From Tetrastigma voinierianum (Eukaryota > Streptophyta > Magnoliopsida > Vitales > Vitaceae): 64,000 nucleotides of DNA. The position numbers and the translations under genes are program-made. The stretch is from assembly GCA_016808115.1 (NCBI GenBank), contig JAEQBH010005084.1:310001-374000 (forward strand), given 5' to 3'. This document shows, piece by piece, positions 1 to 9,193 of the stretch (the first letter of the stretch is position 1; each line of letters opens with the position of its first letter). The notes beneath the pieces were generated by a model, which was not told the DNA's origin, made no database searches, and saw nothing but the letters and a program-made list of their open reading frames with translations.

Positions 1-387
1 CATTGCATATGCACTTAGGTGGGGAGTAACCCATTTAAGGTAATTCCACTACTGGGCTATTTCTTACCCTGTCGAGGGAATATTATTTCAAGTATAGGGA
101 GCGTTCGAGAAGACTAATTCATTTTAGAGGCCGATTAAGAAAGCCTACAGTTTTGATAAGTTTTTGCAAAACATGTATTAAAACAAATTTTAATATGTGT
201 TTGTATTAAGAGTAATGTAAAACTCTGAACTATTGGAATATAGTCATGTGGGCCTTTATTGTGAGTATCAGTGTACGGGCCCAAGATATTTTACTCGGCA
301 TGGGTCCCCAAGGACACGAGACGTATAGGTTTCTCGCGGGGTTGACGGGGCTGCCCAACTGGGGACTTCTGTGAATGGGGCATCACA
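1..387 (+). mobile_element. 3' end of a Tekay-like Ty3/gypsy LTR
   Basis: The stretch aligns by eye with the last part of the other Tekay-like LTRs. It starts with the segment around gcatatgcacttaggtgggg, which is also seen at 22265-22850, passes through an AT-rich section, and ends in gggttgacgggg and then ggggcatcaca at 376-387. This matches the inverted end at 1324. The LTR orientation is +. The expected primer site does not follow; a - strand gag remnant begins directly after it. Confidence 0.7.
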
Positions 388-406
388 TGCTCTCTGCCCT
401 AATTGG

Positions 407-790
407 CTAGAAGCCCTGAAGTGTCTTCCACCCACCCCTAAATGATTCACCTTGGCCTTGGTCCTGGTGGCCACGGCCTTGTCCTTGAGATCCGTGCGAA
501 GCAGAAGTCATCTGCTTCTTCCTAGAGCTAGAAGAATATTGATTCTCCTTCCTCTTAGCACTAACACCCATGTCCCTAATGCTCCATGTGTCATCCACTT
601 CTCTTTCAATGGCCAAAGTTGTCCTGACCATCGAGTCCCCTCCTCCCATGTATGTCGGAGGATGATGTGCCTGAAACCTCTGGAGGTTACTCGTCCCTCC
701 TTGGCCCACGTTCCACTAGTCCGCGTAATGGTAGCGCCTACAAATACGCCCTCAGGTAATGATGGCAACCCAGCGCCATAGACTTGCCAT
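407..790 (-). pseudogene. gag: Tekay-like gag remnant with internal deletion
   Basis: Gag normally builds the virus-like particle of the retrotransposon. The start is taken at the ATG ending at 790, because the same GTGTAG-ATGGC context starts gag in T2 at 26802. After a frame break the frame reads HHPPTYMGGGDSMV and then TTLAIEREVDDTWSIRDMG, followed by a Ser/Lys-rich and Gly/Gln-rich tail (SSSSRKKQ, GQGRGHQDQGQG). The usual central capsid segment of a few hundred residues between the PPT-MGG motif and the IEREVDDT motif is absent. No zinc knuckle remains, because the copy stops before it. T2 shows the same fusion. Family assignment rests on these motifs. Confidence 0.75.
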
Positions 791-1308
791 CTACACACAT
801 CAAATGGAAAATTGAGATCTCATTTTTCTTATTCCGTTAGTGGTGCATAAAGCCAAACACAAGCAAATATCAGTTCTCGAATCCCTAAGGTTATGTTCTC
901 TAACCTAGTGTTCACCTTTGTCCTATATACATCATACCACGTATATATTTTTCACGCAATTTGTAACACATAATTACACAATCACAAACATGGAACACAC
1001 ACTGTGAGCACACAACAACATGGAACACAATGCATATAAAGTGGGTCTAAACCCGTCCCATGAACTCCTAGGTAATCACCTACCTGCACTCGACACCAAA
1101 CTCGCGACGCCGACATCGATACTCAAGAATTCGGTGCACACAACCTAAGCCCTAACACCAAGCTATACCAAGTTGTGATGCATGTACCGAACATTGAGTT
1201 TCATTTAACTCGCATACCTTAGCCTTGAAACCTAGCTGAGACGAGCTAGTATCAAGACCATACTTGTGGATATCCACACCCGAGCTCCCTAGGTAATCGT
1301 TTACCTAA
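791..1308 (-). other. T3 untranslated leader
   Basis: About 520 bases lie between the primer site and gag on the - strand and show no coding frame. The sequence resembles the T4 leader (58700-59012), with shared stretches around ccctaaggtt and cacacaacaacatgg. Confidence 0.6.
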
Positions 1309-1321
1309 GCTCTGATACCAA
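1309..1321 (-). other. Primer-binding site, tRNA-Met type (T3)
   Basis: On the - strand this reads TTGGTATCAGAGC, the classic plant retrotransposon site complementary to the initiator tRNA-Met 3' end. It lies two bases inside the LTR end (…CATCACA), as expected for a 5' LTR. Confidence 0.85.
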
Positions 1322-2318
1322 GGTGTGATGCCCCAAAACCTGGGGGTCCCGTTGACAACCCGTCAACCCACGAAATTCCTGTGGATTTCGGGTAACCCGA
1401 TACCACACTATTATGTCCCATTTATTGGGATCCATATTTTCACAAAAATTGAGCAGAGTCTCCTTTGTTCGGGGAGCTCTATCTAATATAGAACCTGTAT
1501 AACAATATAACCATAACCCATCCAAGGTCTCAAAAGAAGTAGTAATGACCACACAGGGTTCATCTGTCCATATCCCCAATACACAACTATATCACAATAG
1601 TCTATAAGAGTTTATTACAACACTCTTATACAAACATATATTTAAATTAGCTTGTTCTAATATAGTTTACAACACATTTGATCAAAGCCACATCCCGTTC
1701 CTTCAAAATCATGGCCTCGGGAGTGAGCCGTCGTCTCTCGCACACTCCCGTGATCAAAAGGTCCCACGACTGGTGAGCAATGCCCGCAGAGAGAATAATC
1801 TCACAAGGGCTACTCCCCACCTAAGTGCACATGCAATGGCACACCACACATTCAAGTAAAAACATTCACATTCCTACTCAAATGTCTACATGTCATGGAT
1901 GAGAATGTGACTCACCCTATCCCATGTCCCGAGTCCTCATAGACTCCCTCACACATGCATATGCCTAGTGTGAAAAACCGAACCGGCATTATGTTCCATC
2001 AATGGCCATTTTTCAAAACAAAAGCTTTTGTTTTATAAATCAAAATCAATTGGATGGTTCTCAATATCAACTTGCATTTCCCAAGTTCCATGTGTTTATG
2101 CATTTGTGGGCCACGGATTTCCGGATTAACACCGCAGGACTCTGCATGCCTTTCTAAAAATTTTAACGGGCTTTCACCATCGGTGATCATGTCTAACCTC
2201 AATACTGGGTCTTTCACCCTGGGGGATCTACCCCAACTTGCTATGCCCAACACACATATTTTCATTTTTTTAAACCGTGAGACTCATTTTGGACGTTGTC
2301 CCATGTTACTGAGCCCAC

Positions 2319-2396
2319 CATCGAACACCAAACACAGTGTCGATCAACCATGTACCCATGACATACCATCGAACACCAAACACAATGTCGATCTCT
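2319..2396. repeat. Short direct duplication inside T3 LTR
   Basis: The sequence ccatcgaacaccaaacacag and its continuation gtcgatc occur twice, near 2319 and 2368, about 49 bases apart. Confidence 0.75.
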
Positions 2397-2875
2397 ACCA
2401 TGCACTCACACCCATGTCATGTGATGTCCTAATGACACGTACGCAATCATGCCATTGCTCATTCATACCATGCTACATATATGATGAGTGATATATGTGC
2501 ATGCCTACTCATGCATCATTTGGACATTTATATCAAAAAGCAAACAAATTCCAAATATATCATACAATCCATGCCATCATATCAATACACGCATACATTG
2601 ACATCACAAGTCACTACTACTCGAGTAGCGACATCCATCAATCTCTAGGCCGAATTGTGACAAGACACGTCCACAACTAGCTTACAATAAGCCATGTAAT
2701 GGCCTTATTCATACAAACACATCACAAGCCAAACCATTAAAACACGCAATTTGACTTCCACACAATTTCAACCAAGTATATCACTCAATTCAAGTAATGA
2801 TATACTACAATCATTATACCAATTGTGGCAAAAAAACTGGACACAAATCATTAAACAACCTAAGCTGTAGTAGTC

Positions 2876-3240
2876 CCGGAAAATGGACCATAACTTGAGT
2901 TATAGAGGTCCGATTTGGGTGTTTCAAATGCCTAACATCAATTTCTCAGATAGAACTACAAGTTTCTTGAAGGATGATAGTCCCAATTCTCACTTTTTCC
3001 CAGCCTAAAAGCAGTCCCAAAATTCTGGACAGTAGGTTCGGTCAAAACAGGCGCCTTGGGGCGCCTCAAAAAACGGACCATAACTGAAAGTTATAAAGGT
3101 CCGATTTGGTGATTGAAAGTCACAGCAAAACATCCACTCCCACTGACAGGCTCTCAAGGATACTAGTCCAAATTCTCCCTTTTTCTAATCGAAAATCAGC
3201 CCCAAAAAACTAGATATCATATAGGGTCAAAATAGGGCAC
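2876..3240. repeat. Tandem duplication of about 180 bp in T3 LTR
   Basis: The unit begins with ggaccataac and tataraggtccgatttgg. It is present at 2876-3055 and again at 3066-3240 with the same order of landmarks (tcaaggat, ccaaattctc, cagccccaaa). The copies are clearly diverged. A short linker, gcgccttggggcgcc, separates them and is itself a near-perfect inverted repeat. Confidence 0.7.
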
Positions 3241-3830
3241 TATTCCCATAACCCATTAATTTGCAAACAGCCCCTTAGGGCATTAAATATCAACCAAACA
3301 GCCCCTAGAATAGAAAATAAACCAAAGTAGAAAGAATCCATACCTCTTGGAGCATGAGCAACACCTCAAGGAAGTCCCATGGACACTTCCTGAACCCGAA
3401 GCTTTCGACTTCACGAACCTCCCGCGCGAAACCTCGACGAAACTTGGAGTTTCCGGTGTCCACGCGTAGCCCTCGCCGAGTACTCCGACTTTAGTTCTTG
3501 GTTCGCCGAAAACCGACTACCCAATCTCCGTAGATTGTTGAGAGAAGGAAGAGCCCCTTTTCCATCTCTCTCTCCTCTCCTCTCATTCTCTCCGTTTTCT
3601 CTCAAACATGAGGACAGTGTTTTTACCTTAAAACATTCAATCTGGGGCACCCTCCTTCAAGGGAGGAAGAGGGGTCTAGCCAACATCCTCCGAGTTGTCA
3701 TCCTCGCAGGAGTGCTCGTAGCCGAAATGAGAGAAAGAGGAGATAGAACAGAGAAAACTGTAACCTAAAACAAAAGCTACGCGTGTACTGAAAGATTGAA
3801 AAGTTAGGGTTACAAAAAGCTATAAGTTGG

Positions 3831-3838
3831 CTTATATA
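3831..3838 (-). promoter_or_regulatory. TATA box in L1 3' LTR
   Basis: On the - strand this reads TATATAAG in the context GGCTATATAAGCC. It is equivalent to the TATA boxes of the sister LTRs at 8549, 28829, 39788, 43302 and 49694. It probably marks the start of the retrotransposon transcript. Confidence 0.6.
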
Positions 3839-4366
3839 GCCATACAAGAGGTGTGAAATACCAAAAATACCAAAAATATAAAATTACAATAGGGACAAAA
3901 TGGTACACAAAACGAGGTCATTTGGAACCAAAACACAGGGGGGCAAATTTCTCTATGCATAGTGATTTCGCATCATAGCTAAATCTCCTCGCTATGATAT
4001 TAAAATTACTATCATAGCGGGACATGAGTATTAGCGAAAATTGAAATTTTCGCTATGCACAGTACTTTTCGCTATCATAGCGAAATCATCCAGCGTAGCG
4101 AATTTCACCACTGTTCCTGCCACTGTTCCATTGCTTCCTGTTCCCACTGCACTGTTCCATTTCTTCAAGCATTGATATTCTTCATTCCCGGCTTGTTGAA
4201 ATTGATAGAAGACCATATGAAATTGATGGAAATCAACCCGATTTTGTTATGATTGGATTGACACGATAATTTGGCTTCCAATTCCTGCAAAAAAAGTACA
4301 AAAACAACCCCGGAATGCGATCAAAAGTGCAATAGGGACCCGAACATGTCAATTGCTAATTATAAT

Positions 4367-4434
4367 ACTAGTACACAAAGTGCTCAAACCTATTAAAAAT
4401 AGGGTTCAAAATAGCACTTTTTGGGCACTAATCA
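4367..4434 (-). repeat. Terminal fold-back hairpin of L1 3' LTR
   Basis: The two arms (ctagtacacaaagtgct and agcactttttgggcactaat) are imperfect reverse complements around a loop of about 30 bases. The structure sits at the very start of the LTR in this whole family. Confidence 0.75.
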
Positions 4435-6639
4435 CTAGTCCCTTAGCAATGCAAGAAGAAAATAAAGAGAGAGCATTCAAAATGATAACAAAATAATGTT
4501 CACAAAAATTATATTTCAAAAAGGTTGTGAATGAGTAATGCCTAACCCTAAGTAAGAATAATCAATGTCGTGTCCAATAACTATCATGAGAATGAATGTT
4601 TACAAAATTGAGAATAAAGAGTCTCCATCTCGTTGAATCAACCAGAAAATTCCACCAAAATCTAAGTGTTTATTTGATCAGCTCTCAACAATAAACTACG
4701 CTTAAACCGCACTCTCCCTCCAACCTAGCTACTACCACGACTCCAGCATGCCAATCCAACCCAAATGATCAGGACCCACCTCTTATTCCACAATCTTTTG
4801 GCGTTGTAGGGTGCAATGTCGAGGAATCGACCACCAAAGTCCATGTGAATGACCCAACATGACTCCCAACCAATTGGGCGCTTTGGGCACCAAGTCATAA
4901 GGCGCGATCTTTCACCACAAACTCTTCGGGATTTCACCTGACTCGAATGATTTCGAGACCTCTAGCACCTACAACTTGCTAAACTCCACTCATCCACCCA
5001 TGTAACGACACTAAGTCAGTGTGAATCCCAAACTGAAGGTTTGTGGCACCTGCTTTTAAAGGCTACTATATACCCCTGACCGTGGGCTCGGGTTTCAAGG
5101 CAAAAGCACAAATATTTTTTCTTTTCTTTTCTTTTTCTTTTCTTTTTCTTTCTTTTTCTTTTTCTCTTTTTTTTTTTTTTTCGAAGACGCATTGGCCTTC
5201 TTTCCACATGGGTCCTTAACCTATTAAAGGCGGTCAATGAAACTAGGGTAGGTTATGCAAAGTAAAGGAGGTTGCGCAGTTTTTCAGCCTATCATTGAAA
5301 CCTAATGTGCTCGTGTGTGGTTAGCTGGGGGTGAAGAAATGTCGAAATCAAAAGAATTCAACTAATCATTCACTCAACTAGGCATGAAACCAATCTAACA
5401 TCAATAGAATTGACAAAGTTTCACTTTCCAAATCCATGGCTGTGCACACACACAAAATTTTGTTGCAAAAACGGGTCCAAATTTTGAAAAAGTAAGTTGT
5501 TTAGTATAACAGCTTTATAGAAAGGGAACCCAACAAGCCACTGAACATCACAAAATGGGCTTTCACAAAATAGTACAAAAGAATAAATACAAAAGCCACT
5601 TCCTTCGATAACTCTCCCCCCAACCCAAACATCTCGGTGTCCAAAATGGGGCTCGGATTGAAAAATTAGAGAAGGAAGTGTTACCTCCTTGATGAGATGT
5701 GATCATTTCTGATAGGAGACTTTACAAGCTTTCCATCGACAATCTTATTCACTCCGCTTTGGGCTTTAAATAAACAAGAGAAGAAAAGAGAGGAAAGGAC
5801 TACTGAGCATTTTGAAAATTACACATTCATAAAAATTTCAAAGTGTTCTTCTGACCATATTTGATTCTACACTCTAAGATTTACAATCTAAGTATCAGTT
5901 AACGCTAAAACGGAGCTTCTGCATTTAAAAGCATGAGCGAACAAATTGGCGGCCAAAAAGTGGGGGGCCCATAGCGAAAAATTTTCGCTAAGCTTGTGTG
6001 CGAAACTCTTATTTTTTTTATTTTTTTAAACAAAATAAAATAATTAATAAATTAAAATTAAAATTAAAATAATAAAAATATTTTTTAGAGACAAATTTTA
6101 TATATATATAAATAAAAATAAAATAATATTTTTTTAAATAGAAATAAAATAATATATAAAGAAAAACAAACGTTTTTTTTTTAATATATAAATAAAATAA
6201 AATAAAATAAAATGGAAACATCGGGGTGGCGCTGCTTTTGTCTCAGAGTGGAAGGCGTGATTTTTTCGCTATAGCTTAGCGAAAATTCAATTTCACAGCT
6301 ATCATAAAATTTCACATGGTTATGAAAATTTCGTTATCATTGCAAAATTTCTCTATGTCATACAAATTCTTTCCCGCTCCCATTTCTTCATTCCCGCTTC
6401 GATCTTCAATCCATGTCAAAATTTCACGAAACCGCAAAATTAATACCGTAAAATTAAGAAAATTCGCGTAAAAGTGGAAAAACAAGTCGAACAAAGATTA
6501 ACATAAAATTATGGAAAATCTAAGGAGAAAATTATAGAAATCTAATTAAATAAAATAAAACACTAAAAATTAAACACAAAAAGGAAGTTGTCAGGTTCTC
6601 TCCAAACCGCTTTTTAGCCTCGTGAGGTCAGTTGAACCG
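4435..6639 (-). other. L1 non-coding internal region (3' part)
   Basis: No coding motif is visible. It holds blocks that recur in L2 (29280-32680): the segment after gttgtgaatgagtaatgcctaacc, a polypyrimidine run at 5113-5181, and the block around ggaaggaagtg near 5665. An AT-rich stretch lies at 6005-6215. Palindromic CGCTA/TAGCG units occur at 5965-5992 and 6255-6345, echoing those in the L1 LTRs. Confidence 0.65.
5113..5181. repeat. Polypyrimidine tract
   Basis: This is about 70 bases of C/T only, mainly TTTTC units and a T run. Equivalents sit in L2 (31370-31400) and, as purines, in the + strand Tat complex (47790-47850), so it is a conserved internal feature rather than a random microsatellite. 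Confidence 0.8.
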
Positions 6640-7300
6640 GCGGCTCGAAATGTCGTTCGCGCGGTTCCAACCAACCAAGACCGAACTAACCATCGCGGCT
6701 AGCGATGAGCAAACTACCATTGTTTTGATGAAAGTTCGCATAGCGCCACTAATCTATCGTTTCTCGCGATGGCCGGGCAGCCGTAGGGTCGGACTTAGCC
6801 TCGGAGCGCGCCGCAGTGTCGGGTTTGCCGCCGCGTGGCATACACCGGGCCCGAGATGGCAGGCTATTGGTTGCTTGCAGCGGGCTTCTTGTGGCTCTTC
6901 TTCCGCTCTTTCCATTACTTTCCTACTCTCAAAAGAATTTGTTCTTCTTTTTCCACGGCCCATACTATACCAAATTGTGGGCATCCCGCGCCTCAGAGGA
7001 GCTTCTACCAATTCCACTTTCAATTCCTCCCGAGGTCGCAAATGAGCCTCGCCCACCCAAAATTGTTTCAGTCAAGCACTCATCCTCTGGATTTTCTTCC
7101 CCTTTATGTGAAATGGATTGTTGCAGGATGTCAAATTCCTGACCCACTTCACTTTGAAACCCATCTAATTTTTGTTCCAGGGGGTTCTCCACAATATGGA
7201 TTTTTTGGCTCAATTGGGCATTGAATTTCTTTCGTTTCTCCAATAAAGATCACCCACCGCCTTGGTAAGGTCTAGAATTGCTTGCTCAACTCGGGGAGAT
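6640..7300 (-). pseudogene. gag: Tat/Athila gag C-terminal remnant (L1)
   Basis: On the - strand a short frame (7243-6965) contains KLDGFQSEVGQEFDILQQSI and then ECLTETILG. This is the coiled, charged linker that follows the capsid part in Athila/Tat gag proteins. The matching place in L2 (about 33330-32690) shows related fragments (EECLSDTMVEE). The reading frame is short and flanked by stops, and no zinc knuckle or catalytic domain follows. It is probably a relic of the autonomous ancestor. The assignment is by motif resemblance only. Confidence 0.5.
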
Positions 7301-7710
7301 CAGCCGTGGGTGGCCGAGGCCGAGACAAAAGGCATACCGCGGGAGGCACCATGAGGGTGCACTCATCCATTTGGTCTCTATAGTCCTCATGGACATGTAT
7401 CCTGTGAAGCCCCTCCATAAGGCATCACCAACAGCCGCTTCCTCTCTAAGTGTTCCATTTGGTTCAATTCAAGTTCTTGAGGGAGATTGACTTTAAGTAG
7501 CCTGCCTTCTAGGTTTCTAATCCACTAGGAATGGATTCCTGCAGCAAAAACAAGGGCAACACAAAAACAACAAAGAAACGATCCTGCAACACTGTTTTTT
7601 TTTTTTTTTATGAAATGAAAATAAAATAAAAAATGACAATGAAATATAAAAGAAATTCACCAAAACTCAGATGGAGGATCACAAGTGTTCCACAAATAAA
7701 TGCACTTAGG
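7301..7710 (-). other. L1 5' internal leader
   Basis: The sequence is non-coding but conserved with L2 33340-33838: gagggtgcactca, tcctcatggac, tcctgcagcaa-aacaaggcaac and a T run occur in the same order in both. Confidence 0.6.
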
Positions 7711-7735
7711 CACCATCCCTAAGAATTTGACGCCC
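7711..7735 (-). other. Primer-binding site region, Athila/Tat type (L1)
   Basis: On the - strand this reads TGGGCGTCAAATTC-TTAGGGATGGTG, a diverged form of the TGGCGCCGTTGCCGGGGA site used by Athila/Tat elements. L2 at 33839-33859 and the + strand element at 40650-40673 carry the same site in the same position next to the LTR end. Confidence 0.65.
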
Positions 7736-8548
7736 ATTTGATTCGTGTCACAAAGAGGGGTGATCTTAATCAACAAAATTTATATCCTGTTCTCCTACCG
7801 CCGTAGTCAAGCTTACCGCAGTGATAGTGGTCTGTGGTCGAACACGAGGATGAGCTTTCTTCGCACAAATGATTTATGAAGTAAAAATGGTGAATTAAAT
7901 TCGATTTTAAGGTGGTGATAAAAACAGGGGATTGTGGTTCGTAAACTCAAAATAAATAAAATAAATAAAATAAGAACTCCTCGTCGCTGGCCACCGGTTT
8001 GTGGCTCTAAGGCATTCAACATGTCCTCTGTCTTTTTTCTCGCGCTGGGAGGATGACATATAGTCATTTCCGAACTGCCTTCATTTGGCATTAAAACCTA
8101 AACCCTAAATTATTTCTTCTAATGTATAGCATTTATTACCCTTAATGTTTCAAACAAGAAAAACCATCACTGATCTAACCTCAGAGCTCATAAATGACAA
8201 CTAAATGGGCATCATGGATCTAATGCTAGGCATTCACTAACCTTGAAAGCTTTCTTGCTAAGTAATCGCCACTCGTGGTACATCACGCTGATTCAAACAT
8301 AAACGGAGATATGTGTAAAATGAAAAGGGAATAAATGCTATGTGAAAACATGAGGACAATGTTTTTACCTAAAGATCTCAATTCAAAGGGCCCTCCTTCA
8401 AGGAGGAAGAGGTCTAGTTAAACATCCTCTCTCGAGTTGTCATCCTCGTAGAGGAGAGTGCTTGAGAGAAGAGATAAAACTCAGAATCGAAAATAAAAGC
8501 CGCGCGTGTAATCAAAAGATTGAAAAGAAGTTACAAAGCTATAAGTTG

Positions 8549-8556
8549 CTTATATA
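8549..8556 (-). promoter_or_regulatory. TATA box in L1 5' LTR
   Basis: On the - strand this reads TATATAAG with flanking GGC-TATATAAG-CAAC, in the same position as in the 3' LTR. Confidence 0.6.
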
Positions 8557-8664
8557 GCCATACAAGAGAGGTGTGAAATACCAAAATACCAAAAATATAA
8601 GATTACAATAGGGACAAAATGGGAATTACACAAAACGAGGTCGTTTGGAACCAAAACATAGGGG

Positions 8665-8860
8665 GGCAAATTTTGCTATGCATAGTGATTTTCACTATCA
8701 TAGCGAAATTTGGCTATGATAGCGAAAATTCGCTATCATAACGAAAAATACAGGCATAACGAAAATTGAAATTTTCTCTATACACAGTACTTTTCGCTAT
8801 CATAGCGAAAATTCACTATGATAGCGAAAATTCGCTATCATAGCGAAATCATCCAACGTA
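8665..8860. repeat. CGCTAT/ATAGCG palindrome array in L1 5' LTR
   Basis: Repeated units ttcgctatcatagcgaa and cactatgatagcgaaa follow each other with short spacers. Each unit is nearly its own reverse complement. The 3' LTR copy (3955-4105) has fewer and more eroded units. Confidence 0.8.
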
Positions 8861-9193
8861 GCGAATTTCACCACTGTTCCTACCACTGTTCCATTGCTTC
8901 CTGTTCCCACTGCACTGTTCCATTTCTTCAAGCATTGATATTCTTCATTCCCGGCTTGTTGAAATTGGATAAGACCATGGCAAATTGATGGAAATCAACC
9001 CGATGAGTTATGATTGGATTGACATGATAATTTGGCTTCCACCTCGCAAAAAGTACAAAACAACCCTGCACGCGATCGTATGCAATAGGAATCTCAACAT
9101 GTCAATTGGGTTAATTATAACAATTAGTACACAAAAAGCGCTCAAAACCTATTAAAAATAGGGTTCAAAATAGCACTTTTTGGGCACTAATCA

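Larger units (their letters stand above)
388..3605 (-). mobile_element. T3: truncated Tekay-like Ty3/gypsy element (5' LTR, PBS, gag)
   Basis: Read on the - strand, this copy has an LTR (3605 down to 1324), a tRNA-Met-type primer site (1321-1309), an untranslated leader and the start of gag (790 down to about 407). Everything downstream of gag is missing, because 387 is the end of an opposite-facing LTR. The upstream end of the LTR is also lost, where it meets L1 at about 3606. No protease or pol is present, so the copy is defective. Confidence 0.75.
1324..3605 (-). repeat. T3 long terminal repeat (5' LTR, start truncated)
   Basis: The LTR ends on the + strand with TGTGATGCCCC, the inverse of a terminal CA dinucleotide. 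Segments near 1898-1950 (gatgagaatgtgactcaccc) and 3340-3600 match T4 at 55060 and 56000-56220. The observed length is about 2.3 kb, consistent with the long LTRs of the Tekay/Del lineage. The first few hundred bases of the LTR (+ strand right side) are missing where L1 starts. Confidence 0.7.
3606..4434 (-). repeat. L1 3' LTR (truncated at its end)
   Basis: The stretch aligns closely with 8348-9193, from acatgaggaca-gtgtttttacc to the terminal gggcactaatca. It covers only the first 830 bases of the about 1.45-kb LTR. At 3606 the match stops and T3 LTR begins. Compared with the 5' LTR it has fewer CGCTAT-ATAGCG palindrome units. Confidence 0.8.
3606..9193 (-). mobile_element. L1: non-autonomous Tat/Athila-derived LTR element
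   Basis: On the - strand the order is: 5' LTR (9193-7737), primer site (7735-7711), gag remnant (about 7300-6640), a long non-coding stretch, and 3' LTR (4434-3606, end truncated). The internal region is about 3.3 kb and has no protease, reverse transcriptase, RNase H or integrase motif in any frame. A second copy with the same internal order is at 27993-35230. The layout fits a large retrotransposon derivative (LARD) that needs another element's proteins. Its LTR, TATA context and terminal hairpin match the Tat complex at 39050-50630, the likeliest helper family. Confidence 0.75.
7737..9193 (-). repeat. L1 5' LTR
   Basis: The LTR is about 1.46 kb. It starts on the - strand at 9193 with TGATTAGTGCCC and ends next to the primer site. 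The U5 end (7770-7900: gtggtcgaacac, ttcttcgcac) is the reverse complement of 40500-40600 and 44150-44250. The TATA box is at 8549-8556 and the terminal hairpin at 9123-9193. CGCTATcATAGCG palindromes lie at 8665-8860. It is the only full-length L1 LTR here. Confidence 0.8.

Noticed and set aside
1301..1579. A 92-codon - strand frame at the T3 LTR edge
   Set aside because: It spans the primer site and LTR terminus, which are non-coding retrotransposon features.
2054..2491. A 145-codon + strand frame
   Set aside because: It lies entirely in the T3 LTR on the opposite strand, with no recognisable motif and a tandem duplication inside.
5016..5237. A 73-codon - strand frame with a Lys/Arg-rich run
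   Set aside because: It is the translation of the polypyrimidine tract in L1 non-coding DNA. It is low complexity and not conserved in L2.
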